From NCBI GenBank assembly GCA_903848955.1, contig CAINHS010000121.1, positions 1 to 64,000 of the forward strand: a DNA stretch of 64,000 nt. Reading direction: 5' to 3'. The translations under genes and the position numbers were made by a program. Origin of the DNA: an uncultured beta proteobacterium. GTDB lineage: Bacteria > Pseudomonadota > Gammaproteobacteria > Burkholderiales > Rhodocyclaceae. Below, in pieces: positions 1 through 9,782 of this stretch (its first letter is position 1; each line of letters opens with the position of its first letter). The notes under the pieces are model-generated. The model worked only from the letters and a program-made list of their open reading frames with translations. It did no database searches and was not told the origin of the DNA.

Positions 1-1313
1 ACGGCGATCATGTCGCTGTAGCTGGTCACCGAAAACACCAGCCCCATGCCGTCTGATATCGGCATGATCGCCGACACATAGGTCAGGCGGGCGCCATGCA
101 GGTAGAGCGGTATCCGCGGCCCGGGCACGTTGGTGATCGCGCAGTTGGCCAGCGGCACCCAGTCCCCGAGCAGGGCCGAGGCCGAGCGCAGCATCTTGCT
201 GGTGGCGGCGATGGCGGCCGACGGCGCGTGCTCGGCCAGGTCGATCAGTTCGCGCGCGCTGACGGCCTGCGCCATCAGGTCCGAGGAAGAACTGGTGGCC
301 TGGATCGCGGCGAGGCGTTCGACAGGATCCTGGATATCGGTGCCGAGCTCCCGTCGCACCCAGGAAAAAACCGCAGGTCCTTCCGACGCCGGACCGCTGC
401 GCACGGCGATCGGTGCCGCCGCGACCAGGCTGGCCTCGGGCAATTCACCCTGCATGTCGAGGTAGCGCCGCAAGCCGCCGGCACAAACGGCCAGGACGAC
501 GTCATTGACCGTGGCGCCGTCGGCCAGGCTGCGGATGGCCTTGAAGTCCTTCAGCGCGAAGCGCCGCGTCTCGAACACGCGGTGCGGCGACACTTCGCTG
601 TTGAATCGCGTCAGCGGAAAATCGTGCGGCCGGCCGATGAATTCGCCGACAAAAGTCCGCGTCGCCGACTTCAGCGTGGTCCAGCTGCGGCCCAGGGGCT
701 GGGCGATGCGCAGGGGAAAGGTGGCGAGGTTGAGGCCGGCGCGCAAGAGCAGTCCCAGACTTCCGGGCGGCGACTCGGGAAACCAGGGCGCGGGCGGCGC
801 CGGCGGCGGCGAGTCGGGGGAAACGTCGTGCAGCAGGGTAGTGAATTCATTGCCCTGGGCGACATCGATCGCGGCATGGTGAACCTTCAGCAGCACGGCG
901 AAGCTGCCGACCGGCAGGTCGAGGAAACTGTCCAGGCCCTCGATCACGTACATCTCCCACAAGGGGCGCTGCAGGTCGAGCGGCCGGGCGTGGATGCGCG
1001 AGGCCTGGATGCAGAACTGGCGCCAGTCACCCGGCTTGGGCAGGGCGATGTGGCGGACGTGGTATTCGATGTCGAAGTTCTCGTCCTCGATCCAGTACGG
1101 ATAGTCGAGATCGAGCGGCACACGCAGGATCTTCTGGCGGAAGACCGGCAGCTGGCCGAGGCGGCTCTCGACATGCGTCAGGATCTGCTTGAAGCGCACC
1201 ATGCCGCCGGGCGCGGTGGTCTGGTCGTAGATGTGCAGCAGCGTCACGTTCGAGTTGGCGTGGGCGCTGTCCGAGTAAATGTAGGCGGCATCGTGTTCGG
1301 TCAGTTGTCGCAT
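1..1313 (-). CDS. Wax ester synthase/diacylglycerol acyltransferase, C-terminus cut by window edge
   Basis: Joins acyl-CoA to a fatty alcohol or diacylglycerol to make storage wax ester or triacylglycerol at the inner membrane. About 437 residues are visible and the C-terminus lies beyond the left edge. Residues 111-119 hold the PLD-x-x-RPLW block, HHAAID at 145-150 is the HHxxxD catalytic motif, and NVPGP followed by LYLHGA marks the C-terminal DUF1298 half. The glycine that normally follows the catalytic aspartate is valine here. The start is an ATG preceded by AAGGAA. It lies 21 bases after an alpha/beta hydrolase on the same strand, so the two are probably one transcript for neutral-lipid metabolism. 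The family call is firm; the product (wax or triacylglycerol) is not. Confidence 0.9.
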   Translation of the reverse strand, partial: MRQLTEHDAAYIYSDSAHANSNVTLLHIYDQTTAPGGMVRFKQILTHVESRLGQLPVFRQKILRVPLDLDYPYWIEDENFDIEYHVRHIALPKPGDWRQFCIQASRIHARPLDLQRPLWEMYVIEGLDSFLDLPVGSFAVLLKVHHAAIDVAQGNEFTTLLHDVSPDSPPPAPPAPWFPESPPGSLGLLLRAGLNLATFPLRIAQPLGRSWTTLKSATRTFVGEFIGRPHDFPLTRFNSEVSPHRVFETRRFALKDFKAIRSLADGATVNDVVLAVCAGGLRRYLDMQGELPEASLVAAAPIAVRSGPASEGPAVFSWVRRELGTDIQDPVERLAAIQATSSSSDLMAQAVSARELIDLAEHAPSAAIAATSKMLRSASALLGDWVPLANCAITNVPGPRIPLYLHGARLTYVSAIMPISDGMGLVFSVTSYSDMIA

Positions 1314-1334
1314 GCAATTCCTTCGTGGCAGGAT

Positions 1335-2180
1335 TCAGGTGGCCGGCGAGTGCGCGTCAAGCTGCGACGAACCCGATGTCATGCGCCAGACGCGGCCGAG
1401 CAATCGCTGCGGCTGGAACGGCTGCCAGCCGCCTTCGGGCTGCGCCAGGCGGTCGGCGACGATGGCCAGCACGATGCCGTTGAAACCCAACCCGAGATGG
1501 CTGCCCGGCACCTGGACGTTCTCGTGGAAGGCCGGGTCGCCGTCGATCGTGGCCTCCTGCGGCGGCACCACGCCGTCGCCCAGCGAGTAAAGGCAACTGG
1601 TGGGAATCGCCAGCCGGCGCTGCTCGCGCAGGGTCTTGGCGCGCGGCTGCATGACATGCGCCGCGGCGCCGAGGCGATGCGACACCAGCCGGTAGAGGGC
1701 CTTCACCGCGGGCGGCGACTGGCTGCCGCTGGCGTCGACGCTGACCGGGCTGCCCAGGGTGATGATGGAGCGCACGCAGTCGAGCGCGTTTTCGGCGCCG
1801 TAGAGCGAGAACACCCCGCCCAGGCTCCAGCCCACCAGACTGACCTTGCGCCCCGTGACATGGTGCAGATAGCGGATCTTCTGCGGCAGGGCGCTGGCGT
1901 GCTTGCTGCGAAAGCCGAGATTGCGTCCCAGCCCCCAGGTGTGCACCTCGTAAGCCTTGCTTTGCAGAAACAGCTTGAGGCCGATCAGCGATTTCTCGTC
2001 GGCGAGGAATCCCGGCAACAGCAGCACCGGATGGCCGTCGCCACGCGGCGCCTGCATCAGGAGCGGCAGCGAAACCGGCAACAGCGCCATTTCGAGCAGG
2101 GCGCGCGGCTCCAGAATCGAATTCAGCGCATCGGGCGAACCGACGTGGGCATGGCGGACAATGGCGCGACGACTCGGCAT
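1335..2180 (-). CDS. Alpha/beta hydrolase, PhaC/lipase-like
   Basis: A 281-residue alpha/beta-hydrolase-fold protein. HPVLLLPGFL (51-60) is the oxyanion region, GWSLGG with Ser120 is the nucleophile elbow, GDGVVPP supplies a likely acid, and the His in GSHLGLGF near the C-terminus completes the triad. No signal peptide is evident, so it probably acts in the cytoplasm or at the membrane. The ATG start is preceded by GGAG at 6 bases; a GTG one codon upstream is less well spaced. It precedes the WS/DGAT gene in the same direction, which suggests an esterase or lipase acting on storage lipid. The substrate cannot be read from the sequence. Confidence 0.82.
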   Translation of the reverse strand: MPSRRAIVRHAHVGSPDALNSILEPRALLEMALLPVSLPLLMQAPRGDGHPVLLLPGFLADEKSLIGLKLFLQSKAYEVHTWGLGRNLGFRSKHASALPQKIRYLHHVTGRKVSLVGWSLGGVFSLYGAENALDCVRSIITLGSPVSVDASGSQSPPAVKALYRLVSHRLGAAAHVMQPRAKTLREQRRLAIPTSCLYSLGDGVVPPQEATIDGDPAFHENVQVPGSHLGLGFNGIVLAIVADRLAQPEGGWQPFQPQRLLGRVWRMTSGSSQLDAHSPAT

Positions 2181-2619
2181 CACTTACTCCGACAGATACA
2201 GCGAACCGGCATGCACGTGTGTCGCGGCAGTTTCGGGGTTGAAAAAAGCACCATCGACACCGCTCAGGGCTTCGATCCCGGAATCCTTGGTGTTTTTCCC
2301 GCTCATGGACTACCCCGCCGGAAGGCTGTTTGTCGGCCCGGGCCGGCTGCTGCAAGCAGCCCGGGCGCCTTGTCCGGCTCAGTATAGTCCGAAGCCGGGG
2401 AGCAACTTGCCGGTTAGAGGCAGGGCTCTAAAAACTGTCGTAGCCGCCCGAGCCGCCGGCGCATTTCTTCCCTTGCATTCTTTCACTTGCATTGACATAA
2501 GACATGATGGTGATAAGACGATAGTGATAGGGTGACAGTGGCGGTGGAGATTCGCGCGAGCCGCTACGCCGAGGCTTCGGGCGTCACTATTGTCGCCAAC
2601 GCTTGCAGGGATACATAAC
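2181..2619. other. Intergenic region between divergent genes, no gene seen
   Basis: About 440 bases separate the divergent hydrolase and bactofilin genes. A 7-bp hairpin (arms 2345-2351 and 2355-2361) sits in a GC-rich stretch. A TTGACA at 2492-2497 lacks a well-spaced -10; the nearest AT-rich hexamer, GATAAG at 2512-2517, is only 14 bases away. Short open frames here look like noise. The region presumably holds the promoters of both flanking genes. Confidence 0.4.
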
Positions 2620-3210
2620 GTGCACTTCATGACAAAAACGAATCCCGCCAGGCTTCCGGGCTCTGCCGGAGCGCCGCCGTCGCTTTTTGCTGACCCATGT
2701 CAGCGGGTAGGGCCGTCATCTCCGGCCAAGGCGTTCGAAGCGCAGATCAAGCCCGCAGCCGAGCGGATCGCGGATCCGCTGTACGCCTTGGAAATTGATG
2801 CGCCGGTTGCGACAAGCGTGGTCGCCGCGGGAGCCGTCTTTGAGACTGACATCATCTTTTCCGGAAGCTTGCGGATAGACGGCGAAGTCAGAGGCAATGT
2901 CTGCTCGACATGGGGTCAGTCGGGCGTATTGGTTATCGGCGAGAACGGCAGCGTGAATGGAAATATTCAGGTTACCCGGCTGGTCATCTACGGCACAGTC
3001 ACAGGAGGCGTCTACGCCAGGGATTCGGTGACGCTTCACCCGAAGTCACATGTCACCGGTGACGTGAGAAGTGATGCGGTTGAACTTCTGTCGGGAGCGG
3101 TCATTCAAGGTCGCCTGAGGATGCAGAAGCCGGGTAGCGATCCCGCAAGGGTGCGGGACGCCGCGGCGAATGACCGCGTTCAATTCCCGTCTCCTTCGGT
3201 ATCGGGTTAA
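2620..3210 (+). CDS. Bactofilin-family cytoskeletal protein
   Basis: Bactofilins self-assemble without nucleotide into filaments that scaffold cell-wall or envelope enzymes at the inner face of the membrane. A disordered N-terminal stretch of about 75 residues is followed by a beta-helix core of about 100 residues with repeating short strands (GSLRIDGEVRGNV, GSVNGNIQV, GTVTGGVYA, SHVTGDVRSD, GAVIQGRL) and a short polar tail. I chose the GTG start because AGGG lies 9 bases upstream; an ATG three codons later (2629) and a TTG at 2590 are alternatives. No M23 peptidase gene, a common bactofilin partner, is adjacent, so it is an orphan here. Confidence 0.85.
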   Translation: MHFMTKTNPARLPGSAGAPPSLFADPCQRVGPSSPAKAFEAQIKPAAERIADPLYALEIDAPVATSVVAAGAVFETDIIFSGSLRIDGEVRGNVCSTWGQSGVLVIGENGSVNGNIQVTRLVIYGTVTGGVYARDSVTLHPKSHVTGDVRSDAVELLSGAVIQGRLRMQKPGSDPARVRDAAANDRVQFPSPSVSG

Positions 3211-3277
3211 CAGCCATTCGATCAAGCCGGGACTGAGCCTCAAGAACAAGGCGCAGAACACCGCCGGTAAGGGCGCA

Positions 3278-3988
3278 TCAGGCCTGCTGCGTATTCTCCA
3301 ACTCCCGCCAGAGGCATTTGCCCTTGCTTTCCTTGTCTATCTCACCCAGCACGCGGGCATGCTCGGCGAGTTCTGCGGCGCTGGCGGCCAGCACCACCAG
3401 CGGCGGACGCTGGCGCGTGCCGCCCATCGAGTAATCCACGGCGGGGCGCTCGAACTCGATCTCCAGAGAATTCTGGCCGCGCGTCATGGCCAGGTAAACC
3501 TCGGCCAACAGTTCGGCGTCGAGCAGGGCACCGTGTACCTGGCGGCCGGAATTGTCCACGCCGAACTCGGAACACAAGGCGTTGAGGTTGTTCTTCTTGC
3601 CCGGCCGCATCTCGCGCGCCATGCGCAGCGTGTCGATGACGTCGCTGCAAAGCTGGTCGATGCTGCCGTGCTGCAACAGGGCAAGTTCGTTGTTGAGAAA
3701 GCCGACGTCGAAGGCGGCGTTGTGAATCACCAGCTCGGCGCCGCGGATGAATTCCATGAAGTCGACAGCAATCTCGGCGAACTTCGGCTTGTCGGCAATG
3801 AACTCGTTGGTCAGGCCGTGAATCTCGATGGCACCCTGGGGAATCTCCCGTTCTGGATTGATGTAGGCGTGGAAGCGCTGGCCGGTAAGCTGACGACCGC
3901 GCAGCTCGACGCAGCCGATCTCGATGACGCGGTCACCGGTGCGGAAATCCAGCCCGGTGGTTTCTGTGTCCAGAATAATCTTGCGCAA
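3278..3988 (-). CDS. dnaQ: DNA polymerase III epsilon subunit (3'-5' proofreading exonuclease)
   Basis: Proofreading subunit of the replicative polymerase. DTETTGLD at the N-terminus is Exo I, HNAAFDVGFLN is Exo II, and HGALLDAELLAEVY is Exo III with its His and Asp, so this is a DEDDh nuclease. The C-terminal tail resembles the alpha-binding region. The start is a TTG (reading MRKIILDTETTG, as in E. coli) preceded by GGAGG at 5 bases. That ribosome site lies within the last codons of rnhA, whose stop is one base away, so translation is probably coupled. At 236 residues it is close to E. coli DnaQ (243). Longer upstream reading in this frame is out-of-frame rnhA sequence. Confidence 0.96.
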   Translation of the reverse strand: MRKIILDTETTGLDFRTGDRVIEIGCVELRGRQLTGQRFHAYINPEREIPQGAIEIHGLTNEFIADKPKFAEIAVDFMEFIRGAELVIHNAAFDVGFLNNELALLQHGSIDQLCSDVIDTLRMAREMRPGKKNNLNALCSEFGVDNSGRQVHGALLDAELLAEVYLAMTRGQNSLEIEFERPAVDYSMGGTRQRPPLVVLAASAAELAEHARVLGEIDKESKGKCLWRELENTQQA

Positions 3989-3989
3989 A

Positions 3990-4427
3990 TCAGCCTCCGT
4001 TGCGGGCGAGTTCCACGCCGCGCCGCGCCAGCACGTCGGCGCGCTCGTTCTCAACATGGCCGGCATGGCCCTTGACCCAGATCCATTCGATGGTGTGCTG
4101 TGCTGCCAGGCGGTCCAGTTCGCGCCACAGGTCCTCGTTCTTGACCGGATCCTTGTTCGCGGTTTTCCAGCCGCGCCGCTTCCAGCCGTGGATCCACTCT
4201 GTGATGCCCTTCTGCACATACTGCGAATCGGTATGCACGCGCGCCTCGACGTTCTTCTTCAAAGCGCGCAGCGCCTCGATCACCGCCATCATTTCCATGC
4301 GGTTGTTGGTGGTCAGGATCTCGCCGCCGAACAGTTCCTTTTCGGTCGCGCCGTGGCGCAGTATGGCGCCCCAGCCGCCGGGACCGGGATTGCCGCTGCA
4401 GGCGCCGTCGGTAAAGATGTCGATCAC
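3990..4427 (-). CDS. rnhA: Ribonuclease HI
   Basis: Cuts the RNA strand of RNA-DNA hybrids, removing primers and R-loops. The 145-residue protein has the full catalytic set: Asp in [11 protein letters not shown], Glu in NNRMEMMA, Asp in HTDSQYV, and the C-terminal His and Asp in [16 protein letters not shown]. The basic handle helix ([17 protein letters not shown]) is present. It lies immediately upstream of dnaQ, and the rnhA-dnaQ pair, with yafS, gloB and mltD nearby, matches the E. coli gene order. A palindromic repeat separates it from the upstream methyltransferase gene. Confidence 0.97.
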   Translation of the reverse strand: MIDIFTDGACSGNPGPGGWGAILRHGATEKELFGGEILTTNNRMEMMAVIEALRALKKNVEARVHTDSQYVQKGITEWIHGWKRRGWKTANKDPVKNEDLWRELDRLAAQHTIEWIWVKGHAGHVENERADVLARRGVELARNGG

Positions 4428-4450
4428 GATGAAAAGCCTGAAAGAAAAAC

Positions 4451-4551
4451 TACCGCAGAGGCGCAGAGGCGCGGAGAAAGGCGGCGCAGAGGAAAGCAGG
4501 GAGCCAATGGTTTTCTCTGCGCTACCTCTGCGCCTCTGCGCCTCCGCGGTA
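4451..4551. repeat. Hyphenated palindromic intergenic repeat, copy A
   Basis: Two inverted arms built from iterated CGCAGAGG units flank a short unrelated centre. The left arm begins ACCGCAGAGGCGCAGAGGCG and the right arm is its near-exact reverse complement, both ending in an A-run/T-run next to the centre. It fills the space between yafS and rnhA. Copy B at 9663 has almost identical arms and copy C at 11176 is a diverged CACAGAGG subtype. There is no coding capacity or transposase. On RNA it would fold into a long imperfect hairpin. Confidence 0.85.
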
Positions 4552-4572
4552 TGCCTTTTAGATTTTCCGATC

Positions 4573-5295
4573 TCATTGATCCACCTTCTGCGCCACTGTC
4601 ACCAGTGCCTTGGCGCGCGCCATGCGGTCGCTCCAGGTCGGGGTGATGAGGCGCATGCCGTGCTGGCGCTTGATGGCCTGGACGATATACACCGCTCCGG
4701 CAATCGGCCACCAGCGGTCGCCGGCGGCGTCCATGAACTGGAAGCGGCGCAGCCATTTTTCCTGCGACACGGCGGGTGCATAGCAACCGAAGGCGCCTGC
4801 CTGCATCTCGAAGCCAAGCAGGGAAAACCAGTCCTTCAGGCGCGGCACGCTGATATAGGCGCCGCGCCAAGGCGGCAAGGCCTGCAGCCGCGACAGCTTG
4901 CGCCTGGCGCCCCACAGGCTGAAGGGATTGAAGCCGGTGACGATCACCTGCCCCTCCGGCACCAGCACACGCTCGACCTCACGCAGCACCTGATGCGGAT
5001 TGGCATCGAACTCCAGGGTGTGCGGCAGCACCACCAGATCGATGCTGTTGGCGGCAAAGGGCAGAAAATGCAGATCGGAACGCACTTCAGAAACGCCGGC
5101 ATAGCGCCCGTCGTCGCAACGGAAGCGCAACGGCATGCGGTTGGCACGCAGAAAGTGGTGGGTCGGCAGGGACAGTTGCACCGCATTGAAGCCGAAAATA
5201 TCGGCTACCAGCAAATCGTGCTTCTGCTGCTCCCAGTTGAGCACATACTGACCGGCTGGCGTTTGCAGCCAGTCTTCGAATCCCTGAATTGACAT
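4573..5295 (-). CDS. Class I SAM-dependent methyltransferase, YafS-like
   Basis: A 240-residue protein of the Methyltransf_11 type. [17 protein letters not shown] (the acidic strand) and [23 protein letters not shown] (post-motif region) are clear, but the glycine-rich SAM motif I is weak, as in E. coli YafS. The ATG at 5293-5295 lies 27 bases from divergent gloB; the same frame stays open further upstream only antisense to gloB. The location between gloB and rnhA matches yafS in E. coli. The methyl acceptor is unknown. Confidence 0.85.
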   Translation of the reverse strand: MSIQGFEDWLQTPAGQYVLNWEQQKHDLLVADIFGFNAVQLSLPTHHFLRANRMPLRFRCDDGRYAGVSEVRSDLHFLPFAANSIDLVVLPHTLEFDANPHQVLREVERVLVPEGQVIVTGFNPFSLWGARRKLSRLQALPPWRGAYISVPRLKDWFSLLGFEMQAGAFGCYAPAVSQEKWLRRFQFMDAAGDRWWPIAGAVYIVQAIKRQHGMRLITPTWSDRMARAKALVTVAQKVDQ

Positions 5296-5322
5296 TGTGC
5301 CCCGTTTGGAGAAAATCCCCGA

Positions 5323-6102
5323 ATGACTGAAATACTCGCCCTGCCCGCTTTCGACGACAACTACATCTGGCTGCTGCGCGCACGGGGATTCGTCGCGGTA
5401 GTCGATCCGGGCGACGCCGCCCCCGTTCTCGCCCACCTTGAAAAGAGCGGCGACCGCCTCTGTGCCATGCTCACCACCCACCATCACGGCGACCACGTCG
5501 GCGGCCTGGCCGAAATCCTCGCCTGCTTTCCCGTCCCCGTGTTCGGCCCGGGCATTGAGAACATCCCCGGCGTGACACACGCTCTTGCCGGCGGCGAACG
5601 CATCGGTCTGCCGGAAATCGGCGTCGAATTCGAGGTCATCGCCGTGCCCGGACATACCCGCGGCCACCTCGCCTATTATGGCCCAAGTATTGGTGGCGAC
5701 GGCGTGATCTTCTGCGGCGACACCTTGTTCGGCGCCGGTTGCGGGCGGCTGTTCGAAGGCACGCCGGCACAGATGCAGAACTCCCTGGCGAAGCTCGCCG
5801 CATTGCCGCCGCCGACTCGCGTGTACTGTGCCCATGAATACACCCAGAGCAACCTGCGGTTCGCCCGCGCTGTGGAACCGGGCAGCATCGACGTGCAGCG
5901 GCGCAGCGAGCACGTCGAACTCGAGCGCGCCGCGGGCCGCCCGACTATCCCGACCAGCATCCGCGTCGAACTCGCAAGCAACCCCTTCCTGCGCTGGGAT
6001 GCCGCCGCCGTGCGCGCTGCCGCGGCGACTCGCCTCGGCCATGCTCCGGCCGACGCGGTGGAAACCTTCAGCGCCATCCGCGAGTGGAAAAACCGTTTCT
6101 AA
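5323..6102 (+). CDS. gloB: Hydroxyacylglutathione hydrolase (glyoxalase II)
   Basis: Hydrolyses S-D-lactoylglutathione to lactate and glutathione, the second step of methylglyoxal detoxification. The metallo-beta-lactamase motif TTHHHGDHVGG gives metal ligands His53, His55, Asp57 and His58. VPGHTRGH (His111) and CGDTLFGAGCGRLFEG supply the remaining ligands and the bridging Asp. The substrate-binding C-terminal part is present, and 259 residues is the usual length. GGAG precedes the ATG. It is divergent from the yafS-like gene with only 27 bases between, so the promoters must overlap the neighbouring coding sequence or that gap. Confidence 0.95.
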   Translation: MTEILALPAFDDNYIWLLRARGFVAVVDPGDAAPVLAHLEKSGDRLCAMLTTHHHGDHVGGLAEILACFPVPVFGPGIENIPGVTHALAGGERIGLPEIGVEFEVIAVPGHTRGHLAYYGPSIGGDGVIFCGDTLFGAGCGRLFEGTPAQMQNSLAKLAALPPPTRVYCAHEYTQSNLRFARAVEPGSIDVQRRSEHVELERAAGRPTIPTSIRVELASNPFLRWDAAAVRAAAATRLGHAPADAVETFSAIREWKNRF

Positions 6103-6159
6103 ACATCGCTCGCACCGCTCCCGATGCGGCGCTCTTCAGCACTTTTCATGCGCTTTTCA

Positions 6160-6188
6160 TTGACCGCACGGGCTGGCTTGGCTAAGAT
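6160..6188 (+). promoter_or_regulatory. Sigma70-type promoter for mltD
   Basis: TTGACC and TAAGAT are separated by exactly 17 bases, and predicted initiation near 6195 is 20-35 bases before the mltD start. It lies in the 113-base gap after gloB, so mltD probably has its own promoter. Confidence 0.6.
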
Positions 6189-6215
6189 TCGCCGCCTTCA
6201 CGCGCACCTCTGACG

Positions 6216-7607
6216 GTGCCATCTCCGCCAATGCCCCTGTTCCGCTACCTCGTTCCGCCGCTGCTGCTCCTGCTGCTTGGCTCCGCACGCGGTGAGCAGG
6301 CGCTGCAGATGTCGTCCGAAATGGCGGCGCCCGCCGCGGTGGTCATCATCAGCGCCACGCCGCCCGCGCTGCCGGCGCTGCCTGACCCCTCGCAGGAAGT
6401 GAAGGACGACCTGCCGCCCATCCCCACCATCGACCTCACCACGCCACCCGACGATCTGTGGCAGCGCATGCGCAACGGCTTTGCCATGCCCGATCTCGAC
6501 AGCCCGCTGGTGGCGGACCGCCAGGCCTGGTACCTGAACCGGCCGGACCTGCTGAAGCGCGTCTTCGAGCGCAGCCGGCGTTACCTGCACCACATCGTCG
6601 CCGAGCTCGAAAAGCGCGGCATGCCCACCGAACTGGCCCTGCTGCCCATCGTCGAAAGCTCCTACAATCCTCTGGCCTACTCGTCGGCGCGCGCCCTCGG
6701 CATGTGGCAGTTCATTCCCTCCACCGGCAAGACCTACAAGCTGCAGCAGAACTGGTGGTTCGATCAGCGCCGCGACATCGTCGCCTCGACCAGCGCCGCC
6801 CTCGACTATCTCCAATTCATCTATGAAATGCACGGCGACTGGCATCTGGCGCTGGCCTCCTACAACTGGGGGGAAGGCGCCGTCGGCCGCGCCATTGCGA
6901 AAAACCGGGCAAAGGGGCTGCCGACCGATTACCTGCACCTGAACATGCCCGGCGAGACGCGCTACTACGTGCCGAAATTGCAGGCGATCAAGAACATCAT
7001 CGCCCAACCGCAACTGTTCGGCATCAACCTCGACCCGATTCCCAATCGCCCCTATTTCGGCACGGTAGAGCGCAGCGGCAACATGGATATTGCGCTGGCG
7101 GCGCGGCTTGCCGAGATCCCGGTGGACGAATTCATCGCGCTCAATCCGGCCTACAGCCGGCCGGTGATGCCGACGGCGGCCAACAGCCCGCTGGTGCTGC
7201 CGGCCGACAAGGTGCAAACCTTTGTCAGCAATCTGCAGCACCATGAAGCGCAGGACAAGCCGCTGTCGGCATGGCACACCCACAACCTGAAGAAGGGCGA
7301 GAAGCTGGAAAGCGTCGCCCGGCTTTATGGCATCAGTCCGGCGCGGCTGAAACAGTTGAACGGCATCAATGCGCGAACCAAAATAACGCCCGGCTTCACC
7401 CTGCTGGTGCCGGGCAAGGATGCAATCGGCCAGGACGCCCTCGCCGCCCGCCTGCCGCAAACTCCGGCCAATCCTCCGCGTGCGGCCAAGGTGAAAAAAG
7501 GCAAGGCAGGCAAGGCGGGCAAGGCGCACGCCAAGCCCAAAGGCATGGTGGTCAAAATCAGGAAGCCCCCTGCCGCGAAGCCGGCGGTGAAACCGAAGCG
7601 GCACTGA
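6216..7607 (+). CDS. mltD: Membrane-bound lytic murein transglycosylase D
   Basis: Cleaves the MurNAc-GlcNAc bond of peptidoglycan to form 1,6-anhydro ends. A hydrophobic signal segment (residues 8-22) is followed by a linker, then a GH23/SLT domain with catalytic Glu147 in LLPIVESSYNP and the motifs ALGMWQFIP and ALASYNWGEGAVGRA. One LysM domain follows near 353-396. The last 65 residues form a Lys/Ala-rich basic tail. No lipobox cysteine is seen, so it may be anchored by an uncleaved signal. GTG at 6216 and ATG at 6231 are both possible starts and neither has a strong ribosome site. Its position beside gloB matches enterobacteria. Confidence 0.93.
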   Translation: MPSPPMPLFRYLVPPLLLLLLGSARGEQALQMSSEMAAPAAVVIISATPPALPALPDPSQEVKDDLPPIPTIDLTTPPDDLWQRMRNGFAMPDLDSPLVADRQAWYLNRPDLLKRVFERSRRYLHHIVAELEKRGMPTELALLPIVESSYNPLAYSSARALGMWQFIPSTGKTYKLQQNWWFDQRRDIVASTSAALDYLQFIYEMHGDWHLALASYNWGEGAVGRAIAKNRAKGLPTDYLHLNMPGETRYYVPKLQAIKNIIAQPQLFGINLDPIPNRPYFGTVERSGNMDIALAARLAEIPVDEFIALNPAYSRPVMPTAANSPLVLPADKVQTFVSNLQHHEAQDKPLSAWHTHNLKKGEKLESVARLYGISPARLKQLNGINARTKITPGFTLLVPGKDAIGQDALAARLPQTPANPPRAAKVKKGKAGKAGKAHAKPKGMVVKIRKPPAAKPAVKPKRH

Positions 7608-7642
7608 TCCCCGCGCGCAAACCGCGGCCGACGCAGACTGCG

Positions 7643-9634
<1,992 letters not shown>

Positions 9635-9662
9635 CGCGGACCCGCGAAGCCGGCAAGAGCAT

Positions 9663-9769
9663 TACCGCAGAGGCGCAGAGGCGCAGAGAAAAGCCGCGGA
9701 GAGAAGACCGGAAACAAGCGGGATCGCGCCTTTCTCTGCGAATCCTCTGCGCCTCTGCGCCTCTGCGGT
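9663..9769. repeat. Hyphenated palindromic intergenic repeat, copy B
   Basis: Same family as copy A. The left arm (9664-9692) differs from copy A by about one base, and the right arm (9731-9769) is its reverse complement with a small interruption. The centre, about 38 bases, is unrelated to that of copy A. It lies inside the yej operon between yejE and yejF, where the mRNA hairpin could alter the relative expression of permease and ATPase. Confidence 0.87.
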
Positions 9770-9782
9770 GAGATCTTCTTCC

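Noticed and set aside
96-2387. A long plus-strand open frame of 763 codons covering the left end
   Set aside because: It runs antisense through the WS/DGAT and hydrolase genes, its product is Arg/Ala/Gln-rich with no domain, and both minus-strand genes carry clear motifs.
2492-2517. TTGACA with a GATAAG as a promoter for the bactofilin gene
   Set aside because: The spacer is only 14 bases, so the pair is not a credible sigma70 promoter.
3170-4075. Plus-strand frame antisense to dnaQ
   Set aside because: Low-complexity product with no homology; dnaQ on the other strand has all exonuclease motifs.
4573-6042. A 489-residue reading of the yafS-like gene extending across gloB
   Set aside because: The N-terminal half is antisense to gloB; the methyltransferase similarity begins at MSIQGFEDW.
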